64,000 bases of DNA from HGM10766 sp900757295 (GTDB lineage Bacteria > Bacillota_I > Bacilli_A > RF39 > UBA660). Shown in pieces: positions 18,968 through 29,100 of this stretch (within the stretch, counting starts at the first letter, position 1; each line of letters begins with the position of its first letter). The notes below the pieces were generated by a model, which saw only the letters and a program-made list of their open reading frames with translations, was not told where the DNA came from and did no database searches. The stretch lies in assembly GCA_025992315.1 (NCBI GenBank), contig DAJPHG010000001.1, positions 1,054,001 to 1,118,000 on the forward strand, in the 5' to 3' direction. Made by a program: the position numbers and the translations under genes.

Positions 18968-20521
18968 CTATTTTGCTTCTTCTTGCACTCTAGTTTCTCT
19001 TATAACATTTATTTTAATTGTTCCAGGATATTGCATTTCATTTTCTATTTTTTCTTTTATGTCTCTTGCTATTTTATATGATTTATTATCATCTACTTCA
19101 TCAGGTTTAACTATAACTCTTAATTCTCTTCCAGCTTGCATTGCATATGTCTTATCTACGCCTTCAAAAGAATTACCAATTTCTTCTAATTGTTCTAATC
19201 GTTTTATATAATTTTCTAATGAATCATTTCTAGCACCAGGACGTGCAGCAGATAATGTATCTGCAATTTGAACTAAAACTGCAATAGTAGATGTTGGATC
19301 ACAGTCGTTATGATGTGACATAATTGTATTAATTACAACAGGATCTTCATGATATTTTTTAGCAATCATTTCTCCTATTTCTACATGCGAACCTTCAATT
19401 TCAAAATCTATAGCTTTACCTATATCATGCAGTAATCCTGCTCTTTTAGCTAAATTAACATTTTCATTTAATTCACTTGCCATTAAACCAGTTAAATGTG
19501 CAACTTCTTTAGAATGTTGTAAAGCATTTTGACCAAAACTAGTTCTAAAATATAATTTTCCAATTAAATTAACTAATTCAGGATCTAGTTTTGTTAGTCC
19601 TAATTCAAATACAGCTTCATTACCTATTTCAGTAATCTTAGTATTCATATCTTGGCAAACCTTGTCATAGACTTCTTCAATTCTAGAAGGATGTATTCTT
19701 CCATCTTTAATAAGAGTTTCAATTGTTATTTTAGCAATTTCTCTTCTTAAAGGATCAAATGATGAAATAACAATAGTTTCAGGAGTATCATCAATAATTA
19801 AATCTACGCCTGTGACTGCTTCTATCGTTCTGATATTTCTTCCTTCACGTCCGATTAATCTTCCTTTCATATCATCATTTGGAAGATCAATAGTACTTAC
19901 AGTTTGTTCTGTTGAAACGTCATTAGAATATCTCTGCATGCTTTCTACTATTATTTGTTTAGCTTTTTCATGAGCTTCAAGTTTAGCTTTTGCTTCTTCT
20001 TCTTTAACATAACTAGCAATTTCATGAGACATAGTTTCTTCAACACGTTTCATAATTAAATCATGTGCTTTTTCTTTAGAAAACTTAGCAATATTTTCTA
20101 GCTCTTGCATTTCCTGTTTTAAAAGTTCATCCATTTTAACTTCTTTTTCTTGCAATTCTTTTTGTTTTGCTAATAAATTGTTATCTTTTTGATCTAACAT
20201 TGAATCTCTATTCTGAAGCATTTCTTCACGTCTATCTAAAGATGATTCTCTTTGCATTAACTTATCTTCACTGATAGATAATTCTTGCTTTTTTTCTTTT
20301 ATTTCTTTTTCAGCTTCTTGTTTTAAACGATATGATTCTTCTTTTAGTTCAAGTAATGTATCACGTTTATGCTGTAAAGCTTCTTCTTTTACTTCTTTTA
20401 AGTATTTATTAGCTTTATTTTCGATATAATTATTTCTTATTATAATAATTAAACCAAAAATACCAGTCCCCGCAAAAATTCCAATCAAAAGAGTTACTAT
20501 GGGTGTCATTAAAAATCCCAT
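18968..20521 (-). CDS. rny: ribonuclease Y
   Basis: Membrane-anchored endoribonuclease that starts mRNA decay. 517 aa. One N-terminal membrane helix (5-28), a long Glu/Lys-rich coiled coil (about 30-200), a KH domain with GRLIGREGRNIRTIEAVTGVD (near 222-242) and an HD domain with LLHDIGKAID and MSHHNDCDPTS (metal site). The C-terminus ends RETRVQEEAK. Ribosome site AAGGAGG. Promoter just upstream; single gene. Confidence 0.97.
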   Translation of the reverse strand: MGFLMTPIVTLLIGIFAGTGIFGLIIIIRNNYIENKANKYLKEVKEEALQHKRDTLLELKEESYRLKQEAEKEIKEKKQELSISEDKLMQRESSLDRREEMLQNRDSMLDQKDNNLLAKQKELQEKEVKMDELLKQEMQELENIAKFSKEKAHDLIMKRVEETMSHEIASYVKEEEAKAKLEAHEKAKQIIVESMQRYSNDVSTEQTVSTIDLPNDDMKGRLIGREGRNIRTIEAVTGVDLIIDDTPETIVISSFDPLRREIAKITIETLIKDGRIHPSRIEEVYDKVCQDMNTKITEIGNEAVFELGLTKLDPELVNLIGKLYFRTSFGQNALQHSKEVAHLTGLMASELNENVNLAKRAGLLHDIGKAIDFEIEGSHVEIGEMIAKKYHEDPVVINTIMSHHNDCDPTSTIAVLVQIADTLSAARPGARNDSLENYIKRLEQLEEIGNSFEGVDKTYAMQAGRELRVIVKPDEVDDNKSYKIARDIKEKIENEMQYPGTIKINVIRETRVQEEAK

Positions 20522-20579
20522 GTATTCCTCCTTAAAATTTATTTATAAACATTCATATATCATAAATATCTATAATATA

Positions 20580-20608
20580 ATTATAAAGTTATTTTTTCTA
20601 TTTAGCAA
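20580..20608 (-). promoter_or_regulatory. sigma-A promoter of rny
   Basis: TTGCTA (20603-20608), 17-bp spacer, TATAAT (20580-20585) on the minus strand. Confidence 0.7.
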
Positions 20609-20635
20609 GTTTAAAAATAATTATGTTATATAAAT

Positions 20636-20658
20636 AAAAAACGAACTTTAAAAGTTCG
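20636..20658 (-). terminator. intrinsic terminator after the lipoprotein gene
   Basis: Minus-strand CGAACTTTTAAAGTTCG followed by six T. Confidence 0.85.
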
Positions 20659-20667
20659 AAATAATAT

Positions 20668-21063
20668 TTACTTTAATTTTCTTGTTTTTTGCATATCATC
20701 ATAGTTAATTATTTGACCACTTTCATCAACTAAAGATTCTGCAATAGCTTCTGCTTTTTCATAAGAATTTTCACCTATAATAATCTGTACTGATCTTTGA
20801 TCAACAAGTATTTTATCTCCAGATGCAGTTTCAAGTATTATATATCTGTCAATTGCAGACGTTCTATAACCATTATAATTTGGTTCATATAGCTTAATTA
20901 AAATAGCATCTTTATTTTCAACTAAAATAGCAGTTCCTGTTTCAATATCTTTCTCAGAATTCTGCTTAGAATTACTCATGCCACAACCGCTTAATGCTAA
21001 ACATGAAATAATACTTCCCAAAACTAAAGCAGTACTTGCTTTTTTCACATTAATTATTTTCAT
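20668..21063 (-). CDS. lipoprotein, function unknown
   Basis: 131 aa. N-terminal signal with a lipobox (LALSGC, Cys at 27), so the mature protein should be lipid-anchored outside the membrane. The rest is a small mixed alpha/beta region with DRYIILETASGDKILVDQ and an amphipathic helix YEKAEAIAESLVDE. No domain that I recognise. It lies between recA and rny, on its own transcript. Confidence 0.7.
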   Translation of the reverse strand: MKIINVKKASTALVLGSIISCLALSGCGMSNSKQNSEKDIETGTAILVENKDAILIKLYEPNYNGYRTSAIDRYIILETASGDKILVDQRSVQIIIGENSYEKAEAIAESLVDESGQIINYDDMQKTRKLK

Positions 21064-21144
21064 ATTAACTTTCCCCCTTTAAATTTGTTATACTATATCA
21101 CTTTTTATTATTAAAGTCAATATTTTTTACTGTGTCATTTTTAG

Positions 21145-22176
21145 TTATTTTTTACTGTCGTTTTTTGTTTGTTTATTTATTCCATAGTGTTCCCTGATTT
21201 TAGTTTCAATTTCATCACAAATATCAGGATTTTCTTTAAGGAAATTCTTCACATTTTCTTTTCCCTGACCTATTTTATTTCCATTATATGAGTACCAAGC
21301 ACCACTTTTTTCGACTATATCTACAGCACTTGCTAAATCAACGATTTCACCTTCTTTAGAAACACCTTCACCATACATGATATCTACACTAGCAGTTTTA
21401 AAAGGAGGTGCAACTTTATTTTTAACAACTTTAATATTAGTTCTATTTCCTATTACTTGATCTCCTTGTTTTATTTGTTCTGCACGTCTAATATCTAATC
21501 TAATAGTTGAGTAAAATTTTAATGCTCTACCACCAGGTGTAGTTTCAGGATTACCAAACAATACTCCAACCTTTTCTCTTAATTGATTTATAAATATAGC
21601 TGTAGTTTTTGTTTTATTAATAGTACCAGATAGTTTTCTTAATGCTTGTGACATTAATCTGGCTTGTAATCCAACATGAGAGTCTCCCATTTCTCCATCA
21701 ATTTCTGCTTGAGGAACTAAGGCAGCAACAGAATCGATTACAACAATATTTACTGCTTCACTTCTAACTAAAGCTTCGCATATTTCTAAAGCTTGCTCTC
21801 CTGTGTCAGGTTGAGATAGCAATAGTTCATTTATATTTACTCCTAAAGCTTTGGCATAAACAGGATCTAAGGCATGCTCTGCATCAATGAACGCAGCTCT
21901 ACCACCTTCTTTTTGAACTTCAGCTATTGCTTGTAAAGCAAATGTTGTTTTTCCTGAAGATTCAGGACCATATATTTCAATTATTCTGCCTTTAGGAAAT
22001 CCACCAACTCCTAGAGCAATATCCAAAGTAATAGAGCCACTTGATGTAACATCTATTTCCATATGTTCTTCCCCACCAAGTTTCATAATAGCTCCTTTAC
22101 CAAATTGTTTTTCTATATCAGCCATTACTTGTTCTAATGCTTTATTTTTATCTTTAATATCCTTAGATGTTTTCAT
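21145..22176 (-). CDS. recA: RecA recombinase
   Basis: ATP-dependent strand exchange protein and co-protease for LexA cleavage. 343 aa. Walker A GPESSGKT at 70-77, Walker B VVIDSVAAL, L2 region GNPETTPGGRALKFY, and a C-terminal domain. A strong TTGACA/TAAAAT promoter and a LexA-like box lie upstream, so SOS induction is expected. Confidence 0.98.
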   Translation of the reverse strand: MKTSKDIKDKNKALEQVMADIEKQFGKGAIMKLGGEEHMEIDVTSSGSITLDIALGVGGFPKGRIIEIYGPESSGKTTFALQAIAEVQKEGGRAAFIDAEHALDPVYAKALGVNINELLLSQPDTGEQALEICEALVRSEAVNIVVIDSVAALVPQAEIDGEMGDSHVGLQARLMSQALRKLSGTINKTKTTAIFINQLREKVGVLFGNPETTPGGRALKFYSTIRLDIRRAEQIKQGDQVIGNRTNIKVVKNKVAPPFKTASVDIMYGEGVSKEGEIVDLASAVDIVEKSGAWYSYNGNKIGQGKENVKNFLKENPDICDEIETKIREHYGINKQTKNDSKK

Positions 22177-22206
22177 TTTTTTCTCCTTTATCTTAGTTAC
22201 AAATTA

Positions 22207-22235
22207 ATTTTAATATATCTATTTAATTTTGTCAA
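22207..22235 (-). promoter_or_regulatory. sigma-A promoter of recA
   Basis: TTGACA (22230-22235), 17-bp spacer, TAAAAT (22207-22212). Confidence 0.85.
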
Positions 22236-22243
22236 CATTTTTT

Positions 22244-22257
22244 AAAACATTTGTTTG
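22244..22257 (-). promoter_or_regulatory. LexA box upstream of recA
   Basis: Minus strand CAAACAAATGTTTT, about 10 of 14 matches to the Bacillus LexA consensus (CGAAC-N4-GTTCG type). It shares CAAACAAA(T/C)GT with both boxes in front of lexA (58604 and 58633). It starts 8 bp upstream of the recA -35. Confidence 0.7.
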
Positions 22258-22462
22258 CTTTTGCTATACATCCTCTATTATATATATTAAAGATTATATT
22301 TATATTTCCTTTTTAATTAGTTAAATCTATAAGTTAATCCATTTTTATTTTAAAATATTTTATTAATTTTTTCTGACATACTATATTAATTTAGCGTATA
22401 CTTTTTTACTTATATTCTTTATCTAAATTATAATAAATAATTTCTTATGATCTTATTTTGGC
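22258..22462. other. non-coding gap between the recA promoter and the rpoC terminator
   Basis: Very AT-rich sequence with no open frame of useful size, no RNA gene and no repeat that I can support. It separates the recA and rpoBC transcription units. Confidence 0.6.
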
Positions 22463-22489
22463 AATAAAAAAGGAAGAATTTAATCTTCC
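22463..22489 (-). terminator. intrinsic terminator of rpoBC
   Basis: Minus strand GGAAGATTAAATTCTTCC followed by TTTTTTATT, right after the rpoC stop. Confidence 0.88.
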
Positions 22490-22494
22490 CTATA

Positions 22495-25400
22495 TTATTC
22501 AGCAGGTTCTATAACATCATCAGTGTTATCACTCATAAGTTGTTCTTCTAGCATTTCACTAGGTTCATCACTCATAAATTCATTAGCTAATTCAACTTGA
22601 ATATCACTATATTGTTTAGCACCTGTACCTGCAGGAATAAGTTTACCAATAATAACGTTTTCTTTTAATCCACGTAACATATCAGTTTTACCTTTAATAG
22701 CTGCGTCAGTTAAAACTCTAGTTGTTTCTTGGAATGATGCAGCAGATAAGAATGAATCAGTTTCTAATGATGATTTTGTTATACCTAACATAATTGGACG
22801 TCCTGTAGCAGGAACTCCACCTCTTAAGATAACAGGTTTATTTCCTTCCGTAAATTCACGTAGTGAAACAGTTAGTCCAGCTACAAAGTCAGTATCACCT
22901 TCATCAATTATACGCATTTTGTTAATCATTCTTCTAGCAATTACTTCAATATGTTTATCAGAAATATCAACACCTTGAGATTTATAAACATTTTGAATTT
23001 CTTTTAAGATATATTGTTGAGTAGTTATTGGATCAGTAACTGCAAGTAACTCTTTTGGAGAAATAGCACCTTCAGTTAATTTATCTCCAGCTTCTACTTT
23101 ATCTTTTAAGTTAACACGTAATTTTGCACCATAATTAGTAACATGTTCTCTAGCCTCAACATCATTTTCAACTACAATCTTATATTTTCCATTAGATTCA
23201 TCAATTAATGTTACTGTACCATTAATTTCAGAAATAGTAGCTTTAGCTTTAGGATTACGTGCTTCAAATAATTCTTCAACTCTTGGAAGACCTTGAGTAA
23301 TATCAGCATCTCCTCCGTGGGCAACACCACCTGAATGGAATGTACGCATTGTTAACTGAGTACCAGGTTCACCAATTGATTGAGCAGCCATAATACCAAC
23401 AGCTTCTCCTGTTTCAACTAAGTTACCAGTAGCTAAGTTACGACCATAACAATGTTGACATACACCATTTTCTGTTTTACAAGTTAGAACACTTCTGATT
23501 TCTACTGATTTAATACCAGCAGCAGCAATCTTAGGTAGATCATTTTCTGTAATCATTACGTTCTTCTCAACAATTGTTTCCTTAGTTTCAGGATTAACAA
23601 TCTTTTGAGCAGTATAACGTCCTAAAATACGTTCTGCAAGTGATTCAATTACAGCACCAGATTTATCATCAATAAAGTCACTTACTTCTACTCCAGCAAT
23701 ACAACCACAATCTTTTTCTTTAACAATAATATCTTGAACAACGTCAACTAAACGTCTTGTTAAATATCCAGAATCGGCAGTACGAAGTGCAGTATCGGCA
23801 GAGCCTTTACGAGCACCGTGAGTAGATAAGAAGAATTCTGAAACTGATAGACCTTCCATAAAGCATGATTTAATAGGAATTTCAACTGGTTCACCATTTG
23901 GTTTAGCCATACAACCACGCATACCTGCAAGTTGTGTAAAGTTTCCAGCATTACCACGAGCTCCTGAGTTCATCATCATGAATATTGGATTCTTATGATC
24001 GCCTTCACTTATTTTCTTTAATTCAGCTTCAACTTGATCTTTAGTATTATTCCAAATTTGAATAACAGTATTATATCTTTCTTCTTCAGTAATTAAACCT
24101 CTTTGATATTGTTTATTAATTTTATCAACTTTTCCTTGTGCTTCTTCTATAATAGCTTCTTTCTTATCAGTAGTAACAACGTCTGACATAGAAACTGTAA
24201 TACCAGCAACGGTAGAATATTTGAAACCTAAATTCTTAAGTTTATCTAGCATTATAGAAGTTTCAGTTGTTTTATAACGTTTAAATATTTGAGCAATTAT
24301 TTTTTCTAATGTTTTCTTAACAAATGGAGTTACTAAAGGCATTTCTTTAATAGCAGCCTTAATATCAGTACCCATTTCTAAGAAATATTTACTTGGAGTT
24401 ATACCTTCTATGTTTTCACTTGTTCCTTCATTAATATATGGGAAAGAATCAGGTAAAATTTCATTAAAGATTAATTTTCCAGTTGTTGTAACTAAATATT
24501 TATCTTTTTGTTCATCAGTAAATAATTTATGTTTAAATGATGATACTGGAACAGCAATTCTTGTATGTAAAGATATTTCTCTTCTTTCATAAGCCATTAA
24601 AGCTTCATTAGAATTTTTAAATACTTTACCTTCGTTATCAGCACCTTCATCTTCAATAGTAATATAATAGTTTCCTAGTACCATATCTTGTGATGGTGTA
24701 ACAATAGGTTTTCCATCTTTTGGATTTAAAATATTGTTTGCGCCTAACATCAAAATTCTAGCTTCTGCTTTTGCTTCTTCTGATAATGGTACGTGTACAG
24801 CCATCTGGTCTCCATCAAAATCGGCATTAAATGCTGTACAAACTAGTGGATGCAATCTTATAGCTTTACCACCTACTAAAACTGGTTCGAATGCTTGAAT
24901 ACCTAATCTATGTAATGTAGGAGCACGGTTTAACATAACTGGATGTTCAGTTATAACATCTTCAACTACATCCCAAACACATTCATCACGATTGTCAATT
25001 AATTTCTTAGCTCCTTTAATATTATGAGCAAGTTCTCTTTCAACCAATCCATGAATTACATGTGGTTTAAATAATTCCAAAGCCATTTCTTTAGGAATAC
25101 CACATTGATACATTTTTAAAGTTGGTCCAACAACGATAACAGAACGACCTGAATAGTCAACACGTTTACCTAATAAGTTTTGACGGAAACGACCTTGTTT
25201 ACCTTTTAACATACTAGATAAAGATTTTAAAGCTCTATTACCCGCTGCTGTAACACTACGGCCACGACGTCCATTATCAAATAATGAATCCACAGCTTCT
25301 TGTAACATTCTTTTTTCGTTTTGAACAATAATTGTTGGAGCACCTAACTCTAATAATTTTTTCAAACGATTATTACGATTGATAATACGACGATATAAAT

Positions 25401-26166
25401 CATTTAAATCACTAGTAGCAAATCTACCACCATCTAATTGAATCATAGGACGTAATTCTGGAGGTATTACTGGTAATACATCTAAAATCATCCATTCTGG
25501 TTTATTACTACTTTCTTGGAATGATACTAAACATTCTAGACGTTTAGCAAGACGAATTCTCTTTTGACCTTGAGTATTTTCAAGTTCTTTTCTTAATTCT
25601 TCAACTTCTTTATCAATATCAACATCTTTTAATAATTCTTTAATAGCTTCAGCACCCATGCCAACTTTAAAGCCATTACCATATTTTTCATAATATTGAC
25701 GATATTCTTTATCAGATAAAGTTTGTTTTTTCTCTAAAGGAGCATTTCCTGGATCGATAACAACATAGCTAACAAAGTATAAAACTTCTTCTAGATCACG
25801 AGGAGACATATCTAAAACTAATCCCATTTTAGATGGTACACCTTTAAAGAACCAAATGTGAGAGCAAGGAGAAGCTAACTCAATATGGCCCATTCTTTCA
25901 CGACGAACTTTAGAACGAGTAACTTCTACACCGCATCTATCACATACAACATTTTTATAACGTAATCTTTTATATTTTCCACAAGCACATTCATAATCTT
26001 TAGTTGGTCCAAAGATTTTTTCACAGAATAATCCATCTCTTTCTGGTTTTAATGTACGATAATTAATAGTTTCAGGCTTTTTTACTTCTCCATAAGACCA
26101 ACTACGAATTTTTTCTGGTGAAGCAATACCAATTTTAATTCCTTTAAATCTGTTAACTTCTATCAT
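22495..26166 (-). CDS. rpoC: RNA polymerase beta' subunit
   Basis: Catalytic subunit of RNA polymerase. 1223 aa. The zinc ribbon has CACGKYKRLRYKNVVCDRCGV near 60-80, the active site is NADFDGDQMAVHVPL near 450, and the trigger loop/bridge helix region includes GEPGTQLTMRTFHSGG. A second Cys set (CGC...C...CQHC) is near 825-915. The start overlaps the rpoB stop by one base (TAATG). Confidence 0.98.
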   Translation of the reverse strand: MIEVNRFKGIKIGIASPEKIRSWSYGEVKKPETINYRTLKPERDGLFCEKIFGPTKDYECACGKYKRLRYKNVVCDRCGVEVTRSKVRRERMGHIELASPCSHIWFFKGVPSKMGLVLDMSPRDLEEVLYFVSYVVIDPGNAPLEKKQTLSDKEYRQYYEKYGNGFKVGMGAEAIKELLKDVDIDKEVEELRKELENTQGQKRIRLAKRLECLVSFQESSNKPEWMILDVLPVIPPELRPMIQLDGGRFATSDLNDLYRRIINRNNRLKKLLELGAPTIIVQNEKRMLQEAVDSLFDNGRRGRSVTAAGNRALKSLSSMLKGKQGRFRQNLLGKRVDYSGRSVIVVGPTLKMYQCGIPKEMALELFKPHVIHGLVERELAHNIKGAKKLIDNRDECVWDVVEDVITEHPVMLNRAPTLHRLGIQAFEPVLVGGKAIRLHPLVCTAFNADFDGDQMAVHVPLSEEAKAEARILMLGANNILNPKDGKPIVTPSQDMVLGNYYITIEDEGADNEGKVFKNSNEALMAYERREISLHTRIAVPVSSFKHKLFTDEQKDKYLVTTTGKLIFNEILPDSFPYINEGTSENIEGITPSKYFLEMGTDIKAAIKEMPLVTPFVKKTLEKIIAQIFKRYKTTETSIMLDKLKNLGFKYSTVAGITVSMSDVVTTDKKEAIIEEAQGKVDKINKQYQRGLITEEERYNTVIQIWNNTKDQVEAELKKISEGDHKNPIFMMMNSGARGNAGNFTQLAGMRGCMAKPNGEPVEIPIKSCFMEGLSVSEFFLSTHGARKGSADTALRTADSGYLTRRLVDVVQDIIVKEKDCGCIAGVEVSDFIDDKSGAVIESLAERILGRYTAQKIVNPETKETIVEKNVMITENDLPKIAAAGIKSVEIRSVLTCKTENGVCQHCYGRNLATGNLVETGEAVGIMAAQSIGEPGTQLTMRTFHSGGVAHGGDADITQGLPRVEELFEARNPKAKATISEINGTVTLIDESNGKYKIVVENDVEAREHVTNYGAKLRVNLKDKVEAGDKLTEGAISPKELLAVTDPITTQQYILKEIQNVYKSQGVDISDKHIEVIARRMINKMRIIDEGDTDFVAGLTVSLREFTEGNKPVILRGGVPATGRPIMLGITKSSLETDSFLSAASFQETTRVLTDAAIKGKTDMLRGLKENVIIGKLIPAGTGAKQYSDIQVELANEFMSDEPSEMLEEQLMSDNTDDVIEPAE

Positions 26167-29100
26167 TACATTTCACCTTCTTCTAAATCATCTTCTGGAA
26201 ATTCTAAATCATCTAAATCTGGTTCAAATTCATCCTCTTCGGTTGTTTCTTCTGTTTCTTCAACAATTTTTTCTTCAGATTTTTCTTGCTCTTTTGGAAC
26301 TAAATTATCTAGTTCATCTACTCTTATAGTATTTTCATCTTCATCATCAGCTTCTACATCTTTTAATTCTAATAAATTATCATCTGTATCAAGTATTTGA
26401 ACATCTAAACCTAATGCTTGGAATTCTTTTAATAATACTCTGAAACTTTCTGGCACACCTGCTTGATTTACAGTTTTACCTTTGATTAAAGATTCATATA
26501 CTTTAACACGTCCAACAACATCATCAGATTTAATAGTCAATATTTCTTGTAAAACATGAGCAGCACCATAAGCATATAATGCCCAAACTTCCATTTCACC
26601 GAATCTTTGACCACCAAATTGAGCTTTACCACCTAATGGTTGTTGTGTAACCATTGAATAAGGTCCTGTAGCACGTGCATGTAATTTATCATCTACCATG
26701 TGGTGTAATTTGATCATGTACATAACACCAACTGATACTCTATTTTCAAATGGTTCACCAGTACGTCCATTGTATAGAACAGTCTTACCATCATCATCCA
26801 TACCGGCTTCTTTCATTTGTTCTTTAATTTCATCTACACTAGCACCGTCAAATACTGGAGTAGCATAATGAGTACCAATCTTTTTACCAGCCATACCTAG
26901 ATGTAATTCTAATATTTGTCCAATGTTCATACGAGATGGAACACCTAATGGGTTTAATATTACATCTACTGGAGTACCATCTGGTAAATAAGGCATATCT
27001 TCTTCTGGTAAAATAAGGGAAATAACACCTTTATTACCATGTCTACCAGACATTTTATCTCCAACTTGGATTTTTCTTTTTTGAACGATATATACACGAA
27101 CAATTTTAGATACTCCTGGAGGTAATTCATCACTATTTTCTTTAGTATAAACTTTTATATCATGAACAATACCATCTTCACCGTGTTTAACACGTAGTGA
27201 TGTATCACGAACTTCTCTAGTTTTTTCACCAAAAATAGCATGTAATAATTTTTCTTCACTAGTTAATTCTTGAACACCTTTTGGTGTAACTTTACCAACT
27301 AAAATGTCGCCTTCGTGTACTTCGGTACCAATACGAACTATACCATTAGAATCAAGATTCTTTCTTGCTTCTTCAGATACGTTAGGAATATCTCTAGTAA
27401 TTTCCTCTGGTCCTAATTTAGTATCACGACAATCTATATCAGTTTGTTCTATATGTAATGATGTATAAACATCATCTTTTACTAGTCTTTCATTTAATAT
27501 TACAGCATCTTCATAATTATAACCATTAAATGTCATGAATGCTACTGTCATATTTTTACCTAAAGCAAGTTCTCCTTTTTCAGTAGAAGGACCATCTGCA
27601 ATAACTTCTCCTCTATGAATACTGTCACCAGCTTTAACAAGTGGATGATGATTCAAGCAAGTTGAAGCATTTGTTCTTTCAAAATTAGCTAAGAAATAAG
27701 TATCTTTACCTTTAGCATTTTTTACAACAATTTTCTTAGAATCAGCATATTCTACTACACCATCAGCTTTAGCAACTACTGTAGATCCTGAATCTCTTGC
27801 AGCAATATATTCTACACCAGTAGCTACAATTGGAGCTTCTGTTTTTAATAATGGAACTGCTTGACGTTGCATGTTTGCACCCATTAATGCACGAGTTGCA
27901 TCATCGTGATCTAAGAATGGAATACAACTAGTAGTAATTGAAACTACTTGAGATGGAGCAACATCGATATAGTTAACTTTTTTGCTGTCAACCATAACAG
28001 TATCTCCATTTAAACGGGCAATAACTTGGCTTTCACTAATATTATTATCATCATCTACTGGAGTTGTAGCTTGAGAAATATAATAATCATTTTCTTCATC
28101 AGCAGTTAAATAAACTACTTCATCAGTTACGTGTCCATTTTCTACTTTTCTATATGGAGTCATTATGAATCCATAATCATTGATTTTCGCATAACTTGAT
28201 AATGAAGTTATAAGACCGATATTTTGACCTTCTGGAGATTCGATAGGACATAAACGACCATAATGAGATGCGTTAACGTCACGAACTTCCATACCTGCTC
28301 TATCACGTGATAGTCCACCTGGTCCTAAAGATGATAGACGTCTTTTATCAGTTAATTCAGCAATTGGATTGATTTGATCCATGAATTTAGATAATTGAGA
28401 TGAACCAAAGAATTCTTTTAATGCAGCAGTTACTGGACGAATATTTATTAAAGTTTTAGGGGTTACATTTTCAATCTCTTGAGTAGTCATTCTTTCACGA
28501 ATAACTCTTTCCATACGAGCCATACCAACTCTAAATTGATTTTGTATTAATTCTCCAACTTGTCTAACACGACGATTTCCTAAATGATCGATTTCATCAA
28601 TATTACCAATATTAAATAACAAATTTAAATAATATGATACTGAAGCATATACATCTGAAATTGTAAGTCTTTTTTCATCTATGCTTTGATCATTACCAAT
28701 AACTTTGTGAACCTTTTCTTTATCAGTTTTATCATAAACTAATACTTCTTGAATCTTATTGTATTCATCTAATTCTTCATTAATAATAGTTTCTTTTAAA
28801 CCATAGCCATTGTTAAATAATGGTCTAATTTTTTCTAAAAGATCTTTAGTAATTAAAGTACCACTAGCAACAACAACTTCATCATTGTCTTTAATATCTT
28901 GAGCAATTACACATCCAAGTAAGCGATCTAAAACGTTTAACTTTTTGTTAAATTTATAACGTCCAACCTTTGCTAAATCATATCTAAACTTATCAAAGAA
29001 TCTTGTAATAAGTTGATTTTTAGCACTATCTAATGTAGCTGGTTCTCCTGGACGAAGTTTTTCATATATTTCAATTAAAGCTTCATCAGTGTTTTTAGTA

